Shown: positions 22,475 through 32,127 of the stretch, piece after piece | Layout: each line of letters opens with the position of its first letter | Position numbering within the stretch: position 1 is the first letter of the stretch | Origin: DAIODI01 sp046349255 | GTDB taxonomy: Bacteria > Pseudomonadota > Alphaproteobacteria > Rhizobiales > Aestuariivirgaceae | DNA length: 64,000 nt | Direction: 5' to 3' | Assembly (NCBI GenBank): GCA_046349255.1 | Contig: JAXMCR010000002.1 | Coordinates: 1,458,012 to 1,522,011 of the forward strand | Made by a program: the position numbers and the translations under genes | The notes under the pieces: generated by a model | Told to the model about the DNA's origin: nothing | The model's database searches: none | Seen by the model: the letters and a program-made list of their open reading frames with translations, nothing else

Positions 22475-24850
22475 CTACACGCGCTCCCAGACGAGCCCGC
22501 CTGCGTACCGCCAGGCCATCTTGCCCTCTTCATCGAGCGCGAACAGCGTGAGCCAGCCGTTGTCGAACAGGGCGCGCACGCCGTCGTGCTTTTCCAGGAT
22601 GGCGGTCATCGCCTCGCGCGGCGCTTCGATCGCAACGGTGAGGCGGAGCGGCTCGTGCACGAACTTCTCGCCGTCGTGGACCGACTGCAGCGGCAGGCCC
22701 GTGCGCAGGCTGCCGCCGTTGCCCTCGAGCACGCCGACCCCGCCCACCACGTTGTGGACGAGCTTGTTGCCGCCACCGAACACCGACGGGGCGACCGTCG
22801 ACCCGTAGTACTGGAGGCTGATCCAGCTCGCGACCACGACGGGCGCCGTCATGATCAGTTCGAGCACACCGAACCCCTGGTCCTTCTGCCAGTCGTAGTC
22901 GTGCAGGAAGGAGCGTCCGTCGAGCTTCCTGCCGCGCGTGCGGTTGCGCGGGGCGGCAATGAAGGCCATGCAGTTGGCGAGACCCCACTCGGGCCGCGTC
23001 TGCGACCAGTCGCGGCTTCTCGTCTCGATCGAGTCGCCGGTGGTGGAGCCCGGCAGCTTCGGCAGGCGCTCGGCGCGCGCCTTGCGGCCAGCGGCCTCGA
23101 GCCAGAGCTTTGCGCGCGCGATGTCGCCCGCGTGTGCGACGGACGGCTGGTCGGCGGCGAACAGCGTCACCGCATCCGTCGTCGTGTCGTGCAGGCCACC
23201 GACGAAGTGCGTGTCGTCCGGGATCACGATGCCCTTCTCGCGCAGGCCGTCGCGCACGGCGCGATCGTTGAGGAGCGAGGCGAGCAGCCGCGCGTTCACG
23301 TCGCCGGCGTAGCCGCCGCACGCGCCGCAGTGGAGCGCGCTCGCATGCGGGTTGTTGGTGACGTTCGCGCCGTGTCCCAGGAGCAGGACGAGCGGCGCGA
23401 AGTTCTCGGTGAGCGACATCGCCCGCAGGATCGTTTCGGCACCCTTCAGGCGCGTCGCCGGGTCGAGCGCCGGAGAGAACTGCGGCGCAGGCTCTTCCTT
23501 GTGCGGGCGCGCCACCTTCAGCGCATCGCGCAGGAGGCGTGCGGCGTAGACGGGGCCCGTCGCCTCGACGAAGGCGAAGGACGACACGGCCGAGAGTTTG
23601 AAGCGTCCCCACGCCCGCTTGGCGCGCGCCTTGTAGCGGGTGGCGAGGTCCTGTTCGCGGTCGTCCGGACCGCCGGCAACCGAGGCGGCGGACGGATTGA
23701 GCAGCACCGGCAGGCGGTGTTCGTGCACGTCGGAGGCAAAGCGCCGGTGCGAGGTGAACATCCCGAAGAAGCCGGCGAACCCGATCGTGTCGATCGCCGG
23801 GTCCACCTCCTCCAGCGCGCGGCGGAAGACCTCCGAGCGCACGTCGATGCAGAACGCCGCCTGCAGGGCGGGACGCGTACCGCGCTGGGCGGTGGCCGGA
23901 GCAGCGAGCTTCGCCGCCAGGGCGCGCTGCGCGCTGCGCTCGACGGCGTCCTGGAGGATCGCATCGGCAACCACGTCGGCCGACGGTTCAACCGGGGCGG
24001 CATACGCGGCCTTGGCCTTGTCCCAGCCGTCGGCGATCTCGCCGCCGAAGCGGTCGTGGAGCAGGCGCTCCCAGACGAGGCGGATCGCCAGGAGGTCGGT
24101 CACGGTCGTGTCGAGCTTCCCCTGCAGTTCCGCTTGCCAGAGGCGGTAGCGCGCGACCTGCGACCAGCCGCCGAGCGTCATCAGCAGGCGGTGGAAGTAG
24201 GTGTCGAGCGCCTCCTCGGCGAGGCCGAGTGCAATGGTCGCCTGCCGGATCGCTTCGCGCGAGGTTTCCGGCTGGCGCGCGATGTTCGCGGCAAAGCCCT
24301 TGAAGCCAGCTACTTCGGGCGTGAGATCATGCAGCGCAAGGGCGCGCCACTCGGCGTAGGCACCCCGTTCGTGCGGCGACGGCCAGAGCGCCTGGCCCTG
24401 GTCGAACCAGCTCGCCGCGAACTGCCCGAAACGGTCCTCGATCAGCGCCGGCCAGTCTTTTCCGGATGCCTTGGTCGCGAGATCGGCCACGGTCGGGATC
24501 GCCGCGGGCGCCGCCTCGGGGGCAGTTGCGACCGCCTTCAGCGCCGCGACGGACGCGGGCTTCAGCGGCGACGTGCTGGCCTTGAGCGCCGACGCGAGAT
24601 CGGCCTCGGAGACCTCGCCGCTCGCGACCTTCGGGGCATACCACGTCCGCGGCGAGGTGATCCGGACGCCCGCGGTGCGCTGAACCTTCGTCGCCGCCGT
24701 CGCGAGGTCGTCGCCCGTCTGGCCGAGGAAGGGATTGACCGCGACGGTCGCCTCGAGCGGCCATGCCGGCGGGATCGCGCGGGCGGCGCGCTCAGCGGCC
24801 TCGATCGCGGCGTCGGAGCGCAGCTGGGTGAGATCGGTGTGCATGTTCAT
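22475..24850 (-). CDS. dabA: DabA: zinc-binding subunit of inorganic carbon pump (DUF2309)
   Basis: A 791-residue cytoplasmic subunit of the DAB dissolved-inorganic-carbon system, which couples CO2 hydration to a membrane ion gradient. The four zinc/active-site residues of Halothiobacillus DabA are matched: C334 and D336 in FCIDVRSE, H493 in LLGHGAN and C508 in LHCGACGG; the H-to-C spacing of 15 is the same as in that protein. Length fits the family. The front (~1-130) is Ala-rich and less conserved. The gene starts 27 bases after dabB, in one operon. Antisense to it is a long meaningless open frame caused by high GC. Confidence 0.9.
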   Translation of the reverse strand: MNMHTDLTQLRSDAAIEAAERAARAIPPAWPLEATVAVNPFLGQTGDDLATAATKVQRTAGVRITSPRTWYAPKVASGEVSEADLASALKASTSPLKPASVAALKAVATAPEAAPAAIPTVADLATKASGKDWPALIEDRFGQFAASWFDQGQALWPSPHERGAYAEWRALALHDLTPEVAGFKGFAANIARQPETSREAIRQATIALGLAEEALDTYFHRLLMTLGGWSQVARYRLWQAELQGKLDTTVTDLLAIRLVWERLLHDRFGGEIADGWDKAKAAYAAPVEPSADVVADAILQDAVERSAQRALAAKLAAPATAQRGTRPALQAAFCIDVRSEVFRRALEEVDPAIDTIGFAGFFGMFTSHRRFASDVHEHRLPVLLNPSAASVAGGPDDREQDLATRYKARAKRAWGRFKLSAVSSFAFVEATGPVYAARLLRDALKVARPHKEEPAPQFSPALDPATRLKGAETILRAMSLTENFAPLVLLLGHGANVTNNPHASALHCGACGGYAGDVNARLLASLLNDRAVRDGLREKGIVIPDDTHFVGGLHDTTTDAVTLFAADQPSVAHAGDIARAKLWLEAAGRKARAERLPKLPGSTTGDSIETRSRDWSQTRPEWGLANCMAFIAAPRNRTRGRKLDGRSFLHDYDWQKDQGFGVLELIMTAPVVVASWISLQYYGSTVAPSVFGGGNKLVHNVVGGVGVLEGNGGSLRTGLPLQSVHDGEKFVHEPLRLTVAIEAPREAMTAILEKHDGVRALFDNGWLTLFALDEEGKMAWRYAGGLVWERV

Positions 24851-24877
24851 GGCGCTTGTCTCCGGGTGGGGCGGCGA

Positions 24878-26437
24878 TCAGGACGAGGTGCGCAGCGACC
24901 AGCGGCCGAGAAGCCGGTCGATCACCGCGTTGGCGTAGAGGCCGTTCGAGAGGTGCACGCGGAAGCCCGCGGCCGCCGGATGGAAGGCCCAGAGCGGGAA
25001 CATTGCCTGCGCCACCGCGACGCCTGCGAAGGTCATCACGGCGAGTGCGATCAGCGCCCATTCGAGCGGGTCCGGCGCGACCGGGGGCGGCAGCACGCCG
25101 CTCGTCAGCCGGTCGGCAAGCCACTGCAGAGAGAAGTAGGCGACAGTGGTGGCGACCGCGTAGACCGCCGTCCACTGCGTCAGCGCGCGCGGCGCGGCGT
25201 CGGCGAACCCTTGTGCCAGGATGTAGGCGACGCCGAAGATCAGGATCGCGCCGAGCGCCACCACCTGCGGCGGCTTCTCCAGGATGCCGAAGGCGAGGCC
25301 GACCACACCGTAGATCGCGAGCGCGATCAAGAAGGCGCGGCCCACCGCGCGGGCGCTCGGGATCGCGACGGGGCCTGGGCGCCGCGTCGCCGCGACGACA
25401 TCCACCGCCGTGCCCGAGGTCAGGAAGGCGTGCGCCTTGTAGAGCGAGTGGGCGACGATGTGGAGCAGCGCGATGGCGTTCAGCGTCAGGCCGCACTGCA
25501 TGATCATGAAGCCCATCTGCGCAACCGTCGACCAGGCGAGCGAGGTCTTCACCGCCGGCTGCGTCAGCATCACGAGCGCGCCGAACAGCGCGGTGAAGCT
25601 GCCGACCAGCACCAGCGCTGCGAGCACCAGGGGAGCGCCGAGCATCAGGTCGGCGAAGCGGATGAGGAGGAAGCCGCCGGCGTTGATGATGCCGGCATGC
25701 AGCGTCGCCGAGACGGGCGTCGGCGTCTCCATCACCTCGGTGAGCCAGCCGTGCGTCGGGAACTGCGCCGATTGGAGGATCGCGGCGAGCGCCACGAGGG
25801 CGGCGGCCGCGATGCCGGCCGCGGGGAGCGGCGCGGCCTTCGCCGCGGCGAGGATCGTCGCGATGTCGCTCGTGCCGTAGGTCGCCGCAAGCAGGATCGC
25901 GGCGAGGATCAGCGCAGCATCGCCGATGCGGCTGAAGGCGCGGCGCTTGCGCATCGCGGCCTGCGCCGCCGCGCGCTCGGGGTAGAACACGAGGAGCCGG
26001 TTGAGGAACAGGCCGGTGCCGATCCAGCCGGCGACGAGCTGCGCGAGGTTGCCGGCGGTCACGACGAGGAGCACCGAGGCGAGCACCGCGCAGATTTCGC
26101 CGGTGAGCGTTCCCTGCCGCTTCTCGCCGTCGAGGTAGGTGCCGGTGTAGCGCACCACGATCCAGCCGATGAAGGAGACGAGGAGCATCATCACGACGCT
26201 CACCGCGTCGAGCCGCGCCGAGAGACCCACCCCGAAGGCCCCGAGCAGCGGGCTCGTGCCCGCGCCGGTCTTGATCAGGAGGACGGCGCAAGCGGCCGAC
26301 ACGAGGATCGCCGCGAGCGCCACGCCCTCGGCGAAGAGCTGCGGCACTCGCGGGCGGAACCCGGGGCCGGTCAGCGACACGACAGCAGCGACCGCGAACA
26401 GGAGCGGCGGCAGGAGCGGCAGGGCGTATGCGAGCAT
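24878..26437 (-). CDS. dabB: DabB: proton-channel membrane subunit of inorganic carbon pump
   Basis: A 519-residue polytopic protein related to NuoL/MrpA antiporter subunits. About 13-14 hydrophobic helices are visible, with LTEVMETPTPVSATLHAGIINAGGFLL and the following FADLM region as the antiporter-family core. That core has acidic and Lys/His residues on the ion path (E in TEVMETP, H in LHAGI). It is shorter than NuoL and lacks its long lateral helix, as expected for DabB. It forms the ion-conducting part of the DabAB complex. The start has GGAGGA at good spacing. A divergent LysR gene lies 93 bases upstream. Confidence 0.88.
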   Translation of the reverse strand: MLAYALPLLPPLLFAVAAVVSLTGPGFRPRVPQLFAEGVALAAILVSAACAVLLIKTGAGTSPLLGAFGVGLSARLDAVSVVMMLLVSFIGWIVVRYTGTYLDGEKRQGTLTGEICAVLASVLLVVTAGNLAQLVAGWIGTGLFLNRLLVFYPERAAAQAAMRKRRAFSRIGDAALILAAILLAATYGTSDIATILAAAKAAPLPAAGIAAAALVALAAILQSAQFPTHGWLTEVMETPTPVSATLHAGIINAGGFLLIRFADLMLGAPLVLAALVLVGSFTALFGALVMLTQPAVKTSLAWSTVAQMGFMIMQCGLTLNAIALLHIVAHSLYKAHAFLTSGTAVDVVAATRRPGPVAIPSARAVGRAFLIALAIYGVVGLAFGILEKPPQVVALGAILIFGVAYILAQGFADAAPRALTQWTAVYAVATTVAYFSLQWLADRLTSGVLPPPVAPDPLEWALIALAVMTFAGVAVAQAMFPLWAFHPAAAGFRVHLSNGLYANAVIDRLLGRWSLRTSS

Positions 26438-26501
26438 CGGATCCTCCGGAGTTGATGTTCCGGAGGTAACAGCGCCGTATGCTCAAGAAAAATATATTGT
26501 T

Positions 26502-26519
26502 ATAGCGAAATCGTTCTAT
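26502..26519. promoter_or_regulatory. Candidate LysR operator between dabB and the LysR gene
   Basis: ATAG (26502-26505) and CTAT (26516-26519) form a dyad with 10-base spacing in an AT-rich stretch of the 93-base divergent intergenic region. This is the place and rough form of a LysR-type binding site. It is a short match and could be chance. Confidence 0.35.
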
Positions 26520-26530
26520 TAAATGGATGC

Positions 26531-27418
26531 ATGGAGTTGAACTACCACCATCTCCGCTATTTCCGGGCCGTGGCGCACGACGGCAACCTCACGCGCGCCG
26601 CCGAGCGGCTCAATCTGTCGCAGTCGGCGCTGTCCATCCAGATCAAGCAGCTCGAGGAGCGGTTGGGCCATGCCCTGTTCGAGCGCCGGGGCCGCCAGCT
26701 TCACCTGACCGAAGCGGGGCGAATCGCGCTCGACCACGCGGACGCGATCTTCGCCGCCGGCGAGGAACTCGTCTCGACGCTGAGCCAGACGGGGCGGGCG
26801 CGCCAGGCGTTGCGCATCGGGGCGCTGTCGACGCTGTCGCGCAACTTCCAGATCGGCTTCCTCAGGCCGGTTCTCGGCATGAGCGACGTCGAGGTCGTCC
26901 TGCGGTCGGGAACGCCGGCCGATCTCCTGCGCGCGCTCGAACGGATGAGCGTCGACGTGGTGCTCCTGAACCAGCCGCCGCAGACGGACGCAGCGACTCC
27001 CTTCGTGGCGCATCGCCTCGCCGAGCAGCGCGTGAGCCTCGTCGGCGCGCCGGCGCTCGTCGGTGCAGCGCCCGATCTCAGGACGCTGATCGCAACCCGT
27101 CCGATGATCCTGCCGAGCGCCGAAAGCGGCGTCAGGATCGGCTTCGATGCATTGGCCGACCGCCTCGGCATCCGCCCGCAGATCGCGGCCGAGGTCGACG
27201 ACATGGCGATGATGCGCCTGCTCACCCGCGAAGGCGCGGGGCTCGGCGTGCTGCCGCCCATCGTGGTGAAGGACGAGCTCGAAAGCGGCCTCCTCGTCGA
27301 GGCCGACACGCTGCCGGGCATCGTCGAGGCGTTCTGGGCGGTGACGATCGAGCGCCGATTCCCGAACCCGCTGGTGCGTACACTGATCGAGGCGGCGGTC
27401 GCGCCTCAGGGCGCTTGA
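26531..27418 (+). CDS. LysR-type transcriptional regulator of the dab operon
   Basis: A 295-residue regulator. Residues 1-60 are the LysR winged helix (NYHHLRYFRAVAHDGNLTRAAERLNLSQSALSIQIKQLEERLGHALFERRGRQLHLTEAG), and residues ~92-290 the effector-binding domain. The divergent layout with dabBA suggests that it controls the pump, probably by sensing carbon status as CbbR-like proteins do; that is inference. Its last 13 bases overlap the end of convergent ppsA. Confidence 0.88.
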   Translation: MELNYHHLRYFRAVAHDGNLTRAAERLNLSQSALSIQIKQLEERLGHALFERRGRQLHLTEAGRIALDHADAIFAAGEELVSTLSQTGRARQALRIGALSTLSRNFQIGFLRPVLGMSDVEVVLRSGTPADLLRALERMSVDVVLLNQPPQTDAATPFVAHRLAEQRVSLVGAPALVGAAPDLRTLIATRPMILPSAESGVRIGFDALADRLGIRPQIAAEVDDMAMMRLLTREGAGLGVLPPIVVKDELESGLLVEADTLPGIVEAFWAVTIERRFPNPLVRTLIEAAVAPQGA

Positions 27419-29826
27419 TCCTCGGCAGCCTTGGCGACCTTCAGCGTCGGCACGAGGCTCGCCGGATTGACGCTGAGCGACGAGATGCCCCAGGCAACGA
27501 GCATTCGCGCAAGCTCGGGATGGTTTGCCGGCGCCTCTCCGCAGATGCCGACGTGACGGTCGTTGCGGCGTGCACCCGTCACCGCGAGCTTCAGTATCTC
27601 GAGCATCCCCGGATCCATCTCGTCGAAGTCGAAGGCGACGATCTCGGAGTCGCGGTCGACGCCGAGCGTGAGCTGCGTCAGGTCGTTCGAGCCGATCGAG
27701 AAGCCGTCGAACAGCTGCGCGAACGCGTCGATGCGGATCACGTTGTTCGGGATTTCGCACATGATGTAGACATCGAGCCCGTTCTCGCCGCGCCTGAGGC
27801 CGTGCTCGGCCATGGTCGCGAGCACCGCCTTCGCCTCCGCCTCGCGCCGGCAGAACGGCACCATGATCTTGAGGTTCGTGAGCCCCATGTCCTCGCGCAC
27901 CCGCGTGAGCGCCCGGCATTCGAGCGCGAAGCCCGGCGCGTAGGCGGGATGGCTGTAGCGCGACGCGCCGCGGAAGCCGATCATCGGGTTCTCTTCCTTC
28001 GGCTCGAACGCCGCGCCGCCGATCAGCGCCGCGTATTCATTCGACTTGAAGTCGGAGAGCCGCACGATGACGGGTCGCGGCCAGAAGGCGGCGGCGATGG
28101 TGCCAACGCCTTCCGAGAGGCGTTCCACGAAGTAGTCCTGCGGCGCGGCGTACTCCTTCACGCGCCGAGCAATTTCGCGGCGGTCGGCGGCCGAAGCGAC
28201 GCGTGCCGGGTCCACCAGTGCCATGGGATGGATGCCGATTGCCTCGGAGATGATGAATTCCATGCGGGCGAGTCCCACGCCGTCGGACGGCAGCATCGCG
28301 GTGCGGAACGCAAGGTCCGGGTTGCCGAGGTTCACCATCACGTGGGTCTTGGGTCGTGGAATGTCGCTGGCCCTGAGCTTCGTCACCGTGAACGGCACGG
28401 CGCCCTCGTAGACTGCGCCCATCTCGCCACCGGCGCACGAGACGGTGACCGGGTGGCCCGCCCGGAGTTTGCGCGTCGCATCGCCCGCACCCACGACGGC
28501 CGGCACGCCGAGTTCGCGCGCCACGATGGCTGCATGGCACGTGCGCCCGCCATGGTCGGTGACGATGGCCGAGGCCTTCTTCATCACCGGCTGCCAATCG
28601 GGCCGCGTCGCCTCGGCGACGAGCACTTCGCCCTCGGCGAAGCGGGCGAGGTCCGCCGTCGAGCGCACGACGCGCACCTTGCCCGTGGCGATGCGCTCAC
28701 CCACCGCGTGGCCCGTGACGAGCACCGGGCCGGTGCCGGTCAGCGCATGCGTCTCGACTGCGCCGGGTTCGCGCCGGGAGGCCACCGTCTCGGGGCGCGC
28801 CTGGATGATGTAGAGCGCGCCGTCCTCGCCGTCCTTCGCCCACTCGATGTCCATCGGCGTGTCATGTCCGGCAAGGCGGCTGTAGTGGGTCTCGATCGCG
28901 ATGGCATGGCCGGCGAGTTCGAGCACCTCGGCATCGGCGAGGCAGTAGCGCCCGCGCGCCGCGGCCGGCGTCTCGACGCGGCGGATGCCCGTCATCCCGC
29001 CGCGGCGGTCGTAGATCATGCGCGTCGCCTTCTCGCCGAGACGGCGGCTCAGCACGCAGCGGTGCCCCGCAGTGTAGGTCGGCTTGTGGACATAGAACTC
29101 GTCGGGGTCGACCTCGCCCTGGACGATGTTCTCGCCGAGGCCCCAGCTTCCCGTGATGAACACGACGCCCCGGTGACCCGACTCGGTGTCGAGCGAGAAC
29201 ATGACGCCCGAGGAGGCTTCATCGGAACGCACCATCTTCATCACGCCCGCAGAGAGCGCCACCCGGAAGTGGTCGAACCCGTTGTTGACGCGATAGACGA
29301 TCGCTCGGTCGGTGAAGATCGAGGCGAGGCAGCGCCGGCAGGCCTCGACGACGGCCGCAGCGCCGACGACGTTGAGGTAGCTTTCGTGCTGGCCGGCGAA
29401 GCTCGCCGTCGGGAGGTCTTCGGCGGTGGCAGAACTGCGCACGGCGACGGCAACTCGCGCGCCGTACTCCGCTTCGAGTTGCGCGTAAGCCTCCTCGACC
29501 GCTTCCCGCAGCGCAGGGAGTGCGCCCGCCTCGTAGACGATTTCGCGCGCCTGCGCGGCGGCACGGGCGAGAGCGCGGACGTTGGTCACGTCGAGATCGT
29601 CGAGGAGGGCGTGCAGGTCTTGCTCTGCCGAGCCTTTGGCGAGCGCGGCGCGGTAGGCGGCCGTCGTCAGGGCGAAACCGTTCGGCACGCGGACGCCCGC
29701 CTGCTTCAGCGCGCGGTAGAGTTCGCCGAGCGAGGCGTTCTTGCCGCCGACGATCGCCAGGTCGCGCATGCCGAGATCGGCGAACCAGCGCACGAAGGGA
29801 GCGTTCGGCGGTGCGGGGGCATCCAT
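27406..29826 (-). CDS. ppsA: Phosphoenolpyruvate synthase (pyruvate, water dikinase)
   Basis: An 806-residue enzyme that turns pyruvate and ATP into PEP, AMP and phosphate for gluconeogenesis. The N-terminal ATP-grasp part begins VGGKNASLGELYRAL. The swivelling phosphohistidine is H431 in GGRTCHAAIVARELGVPAVVG. The PEP/pyruvate-binding C-terminal barrel has GSNDLTQLTLGVDRD and catalytic C762 in VGICGEAPAN. The domain set and length are complete. It follows the dab operon and its regulator, which suggests carbon assimilation as the local theme. It overlaps the LysR gene tail by 13 bases in convergent orientation. Confidence 0.93.
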   Translation of the reverse strand: MDAPAPPNAPFVRWFADLGMRDLAIVGGKNASLGELYRALKQAGVRVPNGFALTTAAYRAALAKGSAEQDLHALLDDLDVTNVRALARAAAQAREIVYEAGALPALREAVEEAYAQLEAEYGARVAVAVRSSATAEDLPTASFAGQHESYLNVVGAAAVVEACRRCLASIFTDRAIVYRVNNGFDHFRVALSAGVMKMVRSDEASSGVMFSLDTESGHRGVVFITGSWGLGENIVQGEVDPDEFYVHKPTYTAGHRCVLSRRLGEKATRMIYDRRGGMTGIRRVETPAAARGRYCLADAEVLELAGHAIAIETHYSRLAGHDTPMDIEWAKDGEDGALYIIQARPETVASRREPGAVETHALTGTGPVLVTGHAVGERIATGKVRVVRSTADLARFAEGEVLVAEATRPDWQPVMKKASAIVTDHGGRTCHAAIVARELGVPAVVGAGDATRKLRAGHPVTVSCAGGEMGAVYEGAVPFTVTKLRASDIPRPKTHVMVNLGNPDLAFRTAMLPSDGVGLARMEFIISEAIGIHPMALVDPARVASAADRREIARRVKEYAAPQDYFVERLSEGVGTIAAAFWPRPVIVRLSDFKSNEYAALIGGAAFEPKEENPMIGFRGASRYSHPAYAPGFALECRALTRVREDMGLTNLKIMVPFCRREAEAKAVLATMAEHGLRRGENGLDVYIMCEIPNNVIRIDAFAQLFDGFSIGSNDLTQLTLGVDRDSEIVAFDFDEMDPGMLEILKLAVTGARRNDRHVGICGEAPANHPELARMLVAWGISSLSVNPASLVPTLKVAKAAEDQAP

Positions 29827-29924
29827 CGGGGACCTCTCGAGGGTCGTGAACCGATGCGCAGTATACGCCCGCCGCGGCAGGCCGGGTTGATCCAGGTCAG
29901 GTCGCGGCTAGAGAACCCGACGGG

Positions 29925-30734
29925 TTACTTTCCGTCGATCTGCTTGCCCATGATGGCGATCGCCTGCTGGTAGACCGAGGCGTCGTTCCAGCCTTGGATC
30001 GCGGCGAAGTTCGGCTCGCCGGGCTGGTAGCCCTGACCGCGCACCCAGCCGTGGCCCTTCAGGAAGTTTGCCGTCGAGGCGAGGGCGTCGGCCGTCTTCG
30101 TCAGGTCCTCGCGGCCGTCGCCGTTGCCGTCGACGCCGTAGAGCATCACGTTCTTCGGCATGAACTGGGTCTGGCCGACCTCGCCGTGCATGGCGCCGAT
30201 CGCGGTCGGCGATAGCACGCCTTTGTCGACGAGCTGCAGGGCGGCATAGAGCTGATCGGTGAAGAATTCGGTTCGCCGGCAGTCGTAGGCCAGCGTCGCG
30301 ACGGCCGACAGGGTGTTCTGGTTCCCCATGTAGGTGCCGAACGCCGTTTCCATGCCCCAGATGGCGATCAGCGGTCCCGGAGGCACGCCGTACTTCTTCT
30401 CGATCTGGGCGAAGAGCGCCGCGTTCTGAACCTTCATCTTGCGGCCCCGGGCGACGATGGTCTCGGCGCCGCGCTTCTTCATGAACTCGTCGAGCGAGAG
30501 CTTGAAGCTCTTCTGGCCCCGGTCGGCCTTGATGGTGGCGGTCGAGTACTGCGTGCCCATCAGCGCCTGGATGCCGCGCTGGCCGATGCCGTTGGCGGCC
30601 GCTTCCTTGGAGAAGGACGCTTTCCAGGCCTCGAAGCCCGCCCCCGTGTTGCCGCACTGGGCGGCGAAGGCCGGCGTCGCTGCCGACAGCGCAAGCCCCA
30701 ACGCGACCGTTTTGACAAGCGTCCGCCGTCCCAT
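29925..30734 (-). CDS. MltB-type lytic murein transglycosylase
   Basis: A 269-residue periplasmic enzyme that cleaves the MurNAc-GlcNAc bond in peptidoglycan to form 1,6-anhydroMurNAc. The signal peptide ends near ATPAFA-AQ (24). Catalytic E129 lies in AIWGMETAFGTYMGNQNTLSAVATLAYDCRR, and the family phrase GEVGQTQFMPKNVMLYGVDGNGDG follows. It lacks the C-terminal peptidoglycan-binding domain of longer homologues. The ATG at 30734 follows GGGGAGA; a longer open frame upstream is probably untranslated. Confidence 0.88.
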   Translation of the reverse strand: MGRRTLVKTVALGLALSAATPAFAAQCGNTGAGFEAWKASFSKEAAANGIGQRGIQALMGTQYSTATIKADRGQKSFKLSLDEFMKKRGAETIVARGRKMKVQNAALFAQIEKKYGVPPGPLIAIWGMETAFGTYMGNQNTLSAVATLAYDCRRTEFFTDQLYAALQLVDKGVLSPTAIGAMHGEVGQTQFMPKNVMLYGVDGNGDGREDLTKTADALASTANFLKGHGWVRGQGYQPGEPNFAAIQGWNDASVYQQAIAIMGKQIDGK

Positions 30735-30822
30735 CAGATGCGTCTCCCCAGATATCGCGCGAAAACCCGAATCCCTTGGCCGGACAGTGGCAAAGCTTCT
30801 CCGGTTTGTCATCCCCGCCGGA

Positions 30823-32127
30823 TCACGCGGCCGACGCAGCGTCCGGCCGCGCGGCGCCAAGCGGCGTCACCCGGAGCTGGGTCAGCTGGTTGCGCCGCTT
30901 GCGTAGCACCTCGAAGCGGAATCCGTGGAAGGTGAACGCCTGGCCGACCGCCGGGATCATCTGCGCCTCGTGGATCACCAGCCCTGCGATGGTCGTCGCC
31001 TCCTCGTCAGGGAGCGACCAGTCGTTGAGGCGGTTCAGGTCGCGGATCGGCACGGTTCCGTCGACGATGAACGAGCCGGACGCCTCGCGCCGGATCCCTG
31101 CGGGCGTCACGTCGTGCTCGTCGGCGATGTCGCCAACGATCTCCTCGATGATGTCCTCGAGCGTGATGAGGCCCATCACCTCGCCGTACTCGTCGACCAG
31201 CAGGGCGAAGTGCGTCTTGCGCTTCAGGAATGCGTTGAGCTGGTCGGCGACCGTGGTCGTGTCGGGCACGAACCACGGCGGGCTCAGGAGGTCTGCGATG
31301 TCGATCTTCGAGGCGTCGCCGCCGCGGGCGTGGAGGGCGGCGAAGAGGTCGCGGGCGTGCAGGATGCCGATGATGTTGTCCGGCGTGTCGCGCCAGACCG
31401 GAAAGCGGCTGTGACCCGACTTCAGCACCTCGGCGATGATCTCGGCCGGGGGTTCAGCTGCGTCGAGCGTGCGCATCTTGGTGCGGTGGACCATGATGTC
31501 GAAGAGGTCGAGCTCCTTCAGGTCGAGCACGCCGCCGAGCATGTCGCGGTCGTGCTTCACCACGCTGCCCTCGTTCGAGTGCAGGTCGATCGCCGAGCGC
31601 AATTCCTCCGGGCTCGAGAGGATCGTCTGAAGCTTGGCCGGGTCTGCGCCGAAGCGAACGAGCAGCGCGCGCACTCCCTGCTCGACGAGCCCTGCAAGCG
31701 GGGCGGCGATCGCGGCAACGGCGGCGACTGCTGGCACGAGCGCGCGGGCGATGGGTTCGGGCCAGGCGGCGCCGAGGGCGCGCGGCAGCACTTCGGCGAA
31801 CACGAACACCGCGACCGTCATCGCGAGCGCCGCGTAGAGGGCGCCTGTCTCGGGCATGAGCGCGAGCCAGACCGCGGTCGCGAGCGCAGTCGCGAGCAAA
31901 TTCGTGAACAGTGAGACGAGGACCAGGCCTGCTTCCAGCCGCTCCGGCGTCTGCTTGAGCCGAAGGACAGCGGCGGCGCGCCGATCGCCTCGACGTTCGA
32001 GATCCTGGAGCTTCTGGCGCGAGCAGGCGGTGAAGGCTGCGCTGGTGGCGGCAGCCATCGCGGCAAGGAACACCAGGGCGGCGATGGCGGCGGCGACGAA
32101 ACCCGCCTCCGCCCCGAGCGACATCAT
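30823..32127 (-). CDS. CNNM/CorC (TlyC)-type transporter with CBS pair
   Basis: A 434-residue membrane protein. Residues 1-180 hold the CNNM (DUF21) domain with four hydrophobic segments. Residues ~200-320 hold two CBS motifs (DIMVHRTKMRTLDAAEPPAEIIAEVLKSGHSRFPVW, then FALLVDEYGEVMGLITLEDIIEEIVGDI), and residues ~335-420 the CorC_HlyC domain (ASGSFIVDGTVPIRDLNRLNDWSLP). The family moves Mg2+ or other divalent ions; the older name hemolysin is misleading. Its ATG overlaps the aroB stop by 4 bases, in the class-typical order aroK-aroB-CNNM. Confidence 0.9.
   Translation of the reverse strand: MMSLGAEAGFVAAAIAALVFLAAMAAATSAAFTACSRQKLQDLERRGDRRAAAVLRLKQTPERLEAGLVLVSLFTNLLATALATAVWLALMPETGALYAALAMTVAVFVFAEVLPRALGAAWPEPIARALVPAVAAVAAIAAPLAGLVEQGVRALLVRFGADPAKLQTILSSPEELRSAIDLHSNEGSVVKHDRDMLGGVLDLKELDLFDIMVHRTKMRTLDAAEPPAEIIAEVLKSGHSRFPVWRDTPDNIIGILHARDLFAALHARGGDASKIDIADLLSPPWFVPDTTTVADQLNAFLKRKTHFALLVDEYGEVMGLITLEDIIEEIVGDIADEHDVTPAGIRREASGSFIVDGTVPIRDLNRLNDWSLPDEEATTIAGLVIHEAQMIPAVGQAFTFHGFRFEVLRKRRNQLTQLRVTPLGAARPDAASAA

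Noticed and set aside
22586..26455. A 1289-codon open frame antisense to dabA and dabB
   Set aside because: It is an Arg/Glu/His-rich product of high-GC third-position bias on the opposite strand of well-supported genes, with no domain.
26527..29973. A 1148-codon open frame antisense to ppsA
   Set aside because: Same cause: ppsA on the other strand has full catalytic motifs, and this frame has none.
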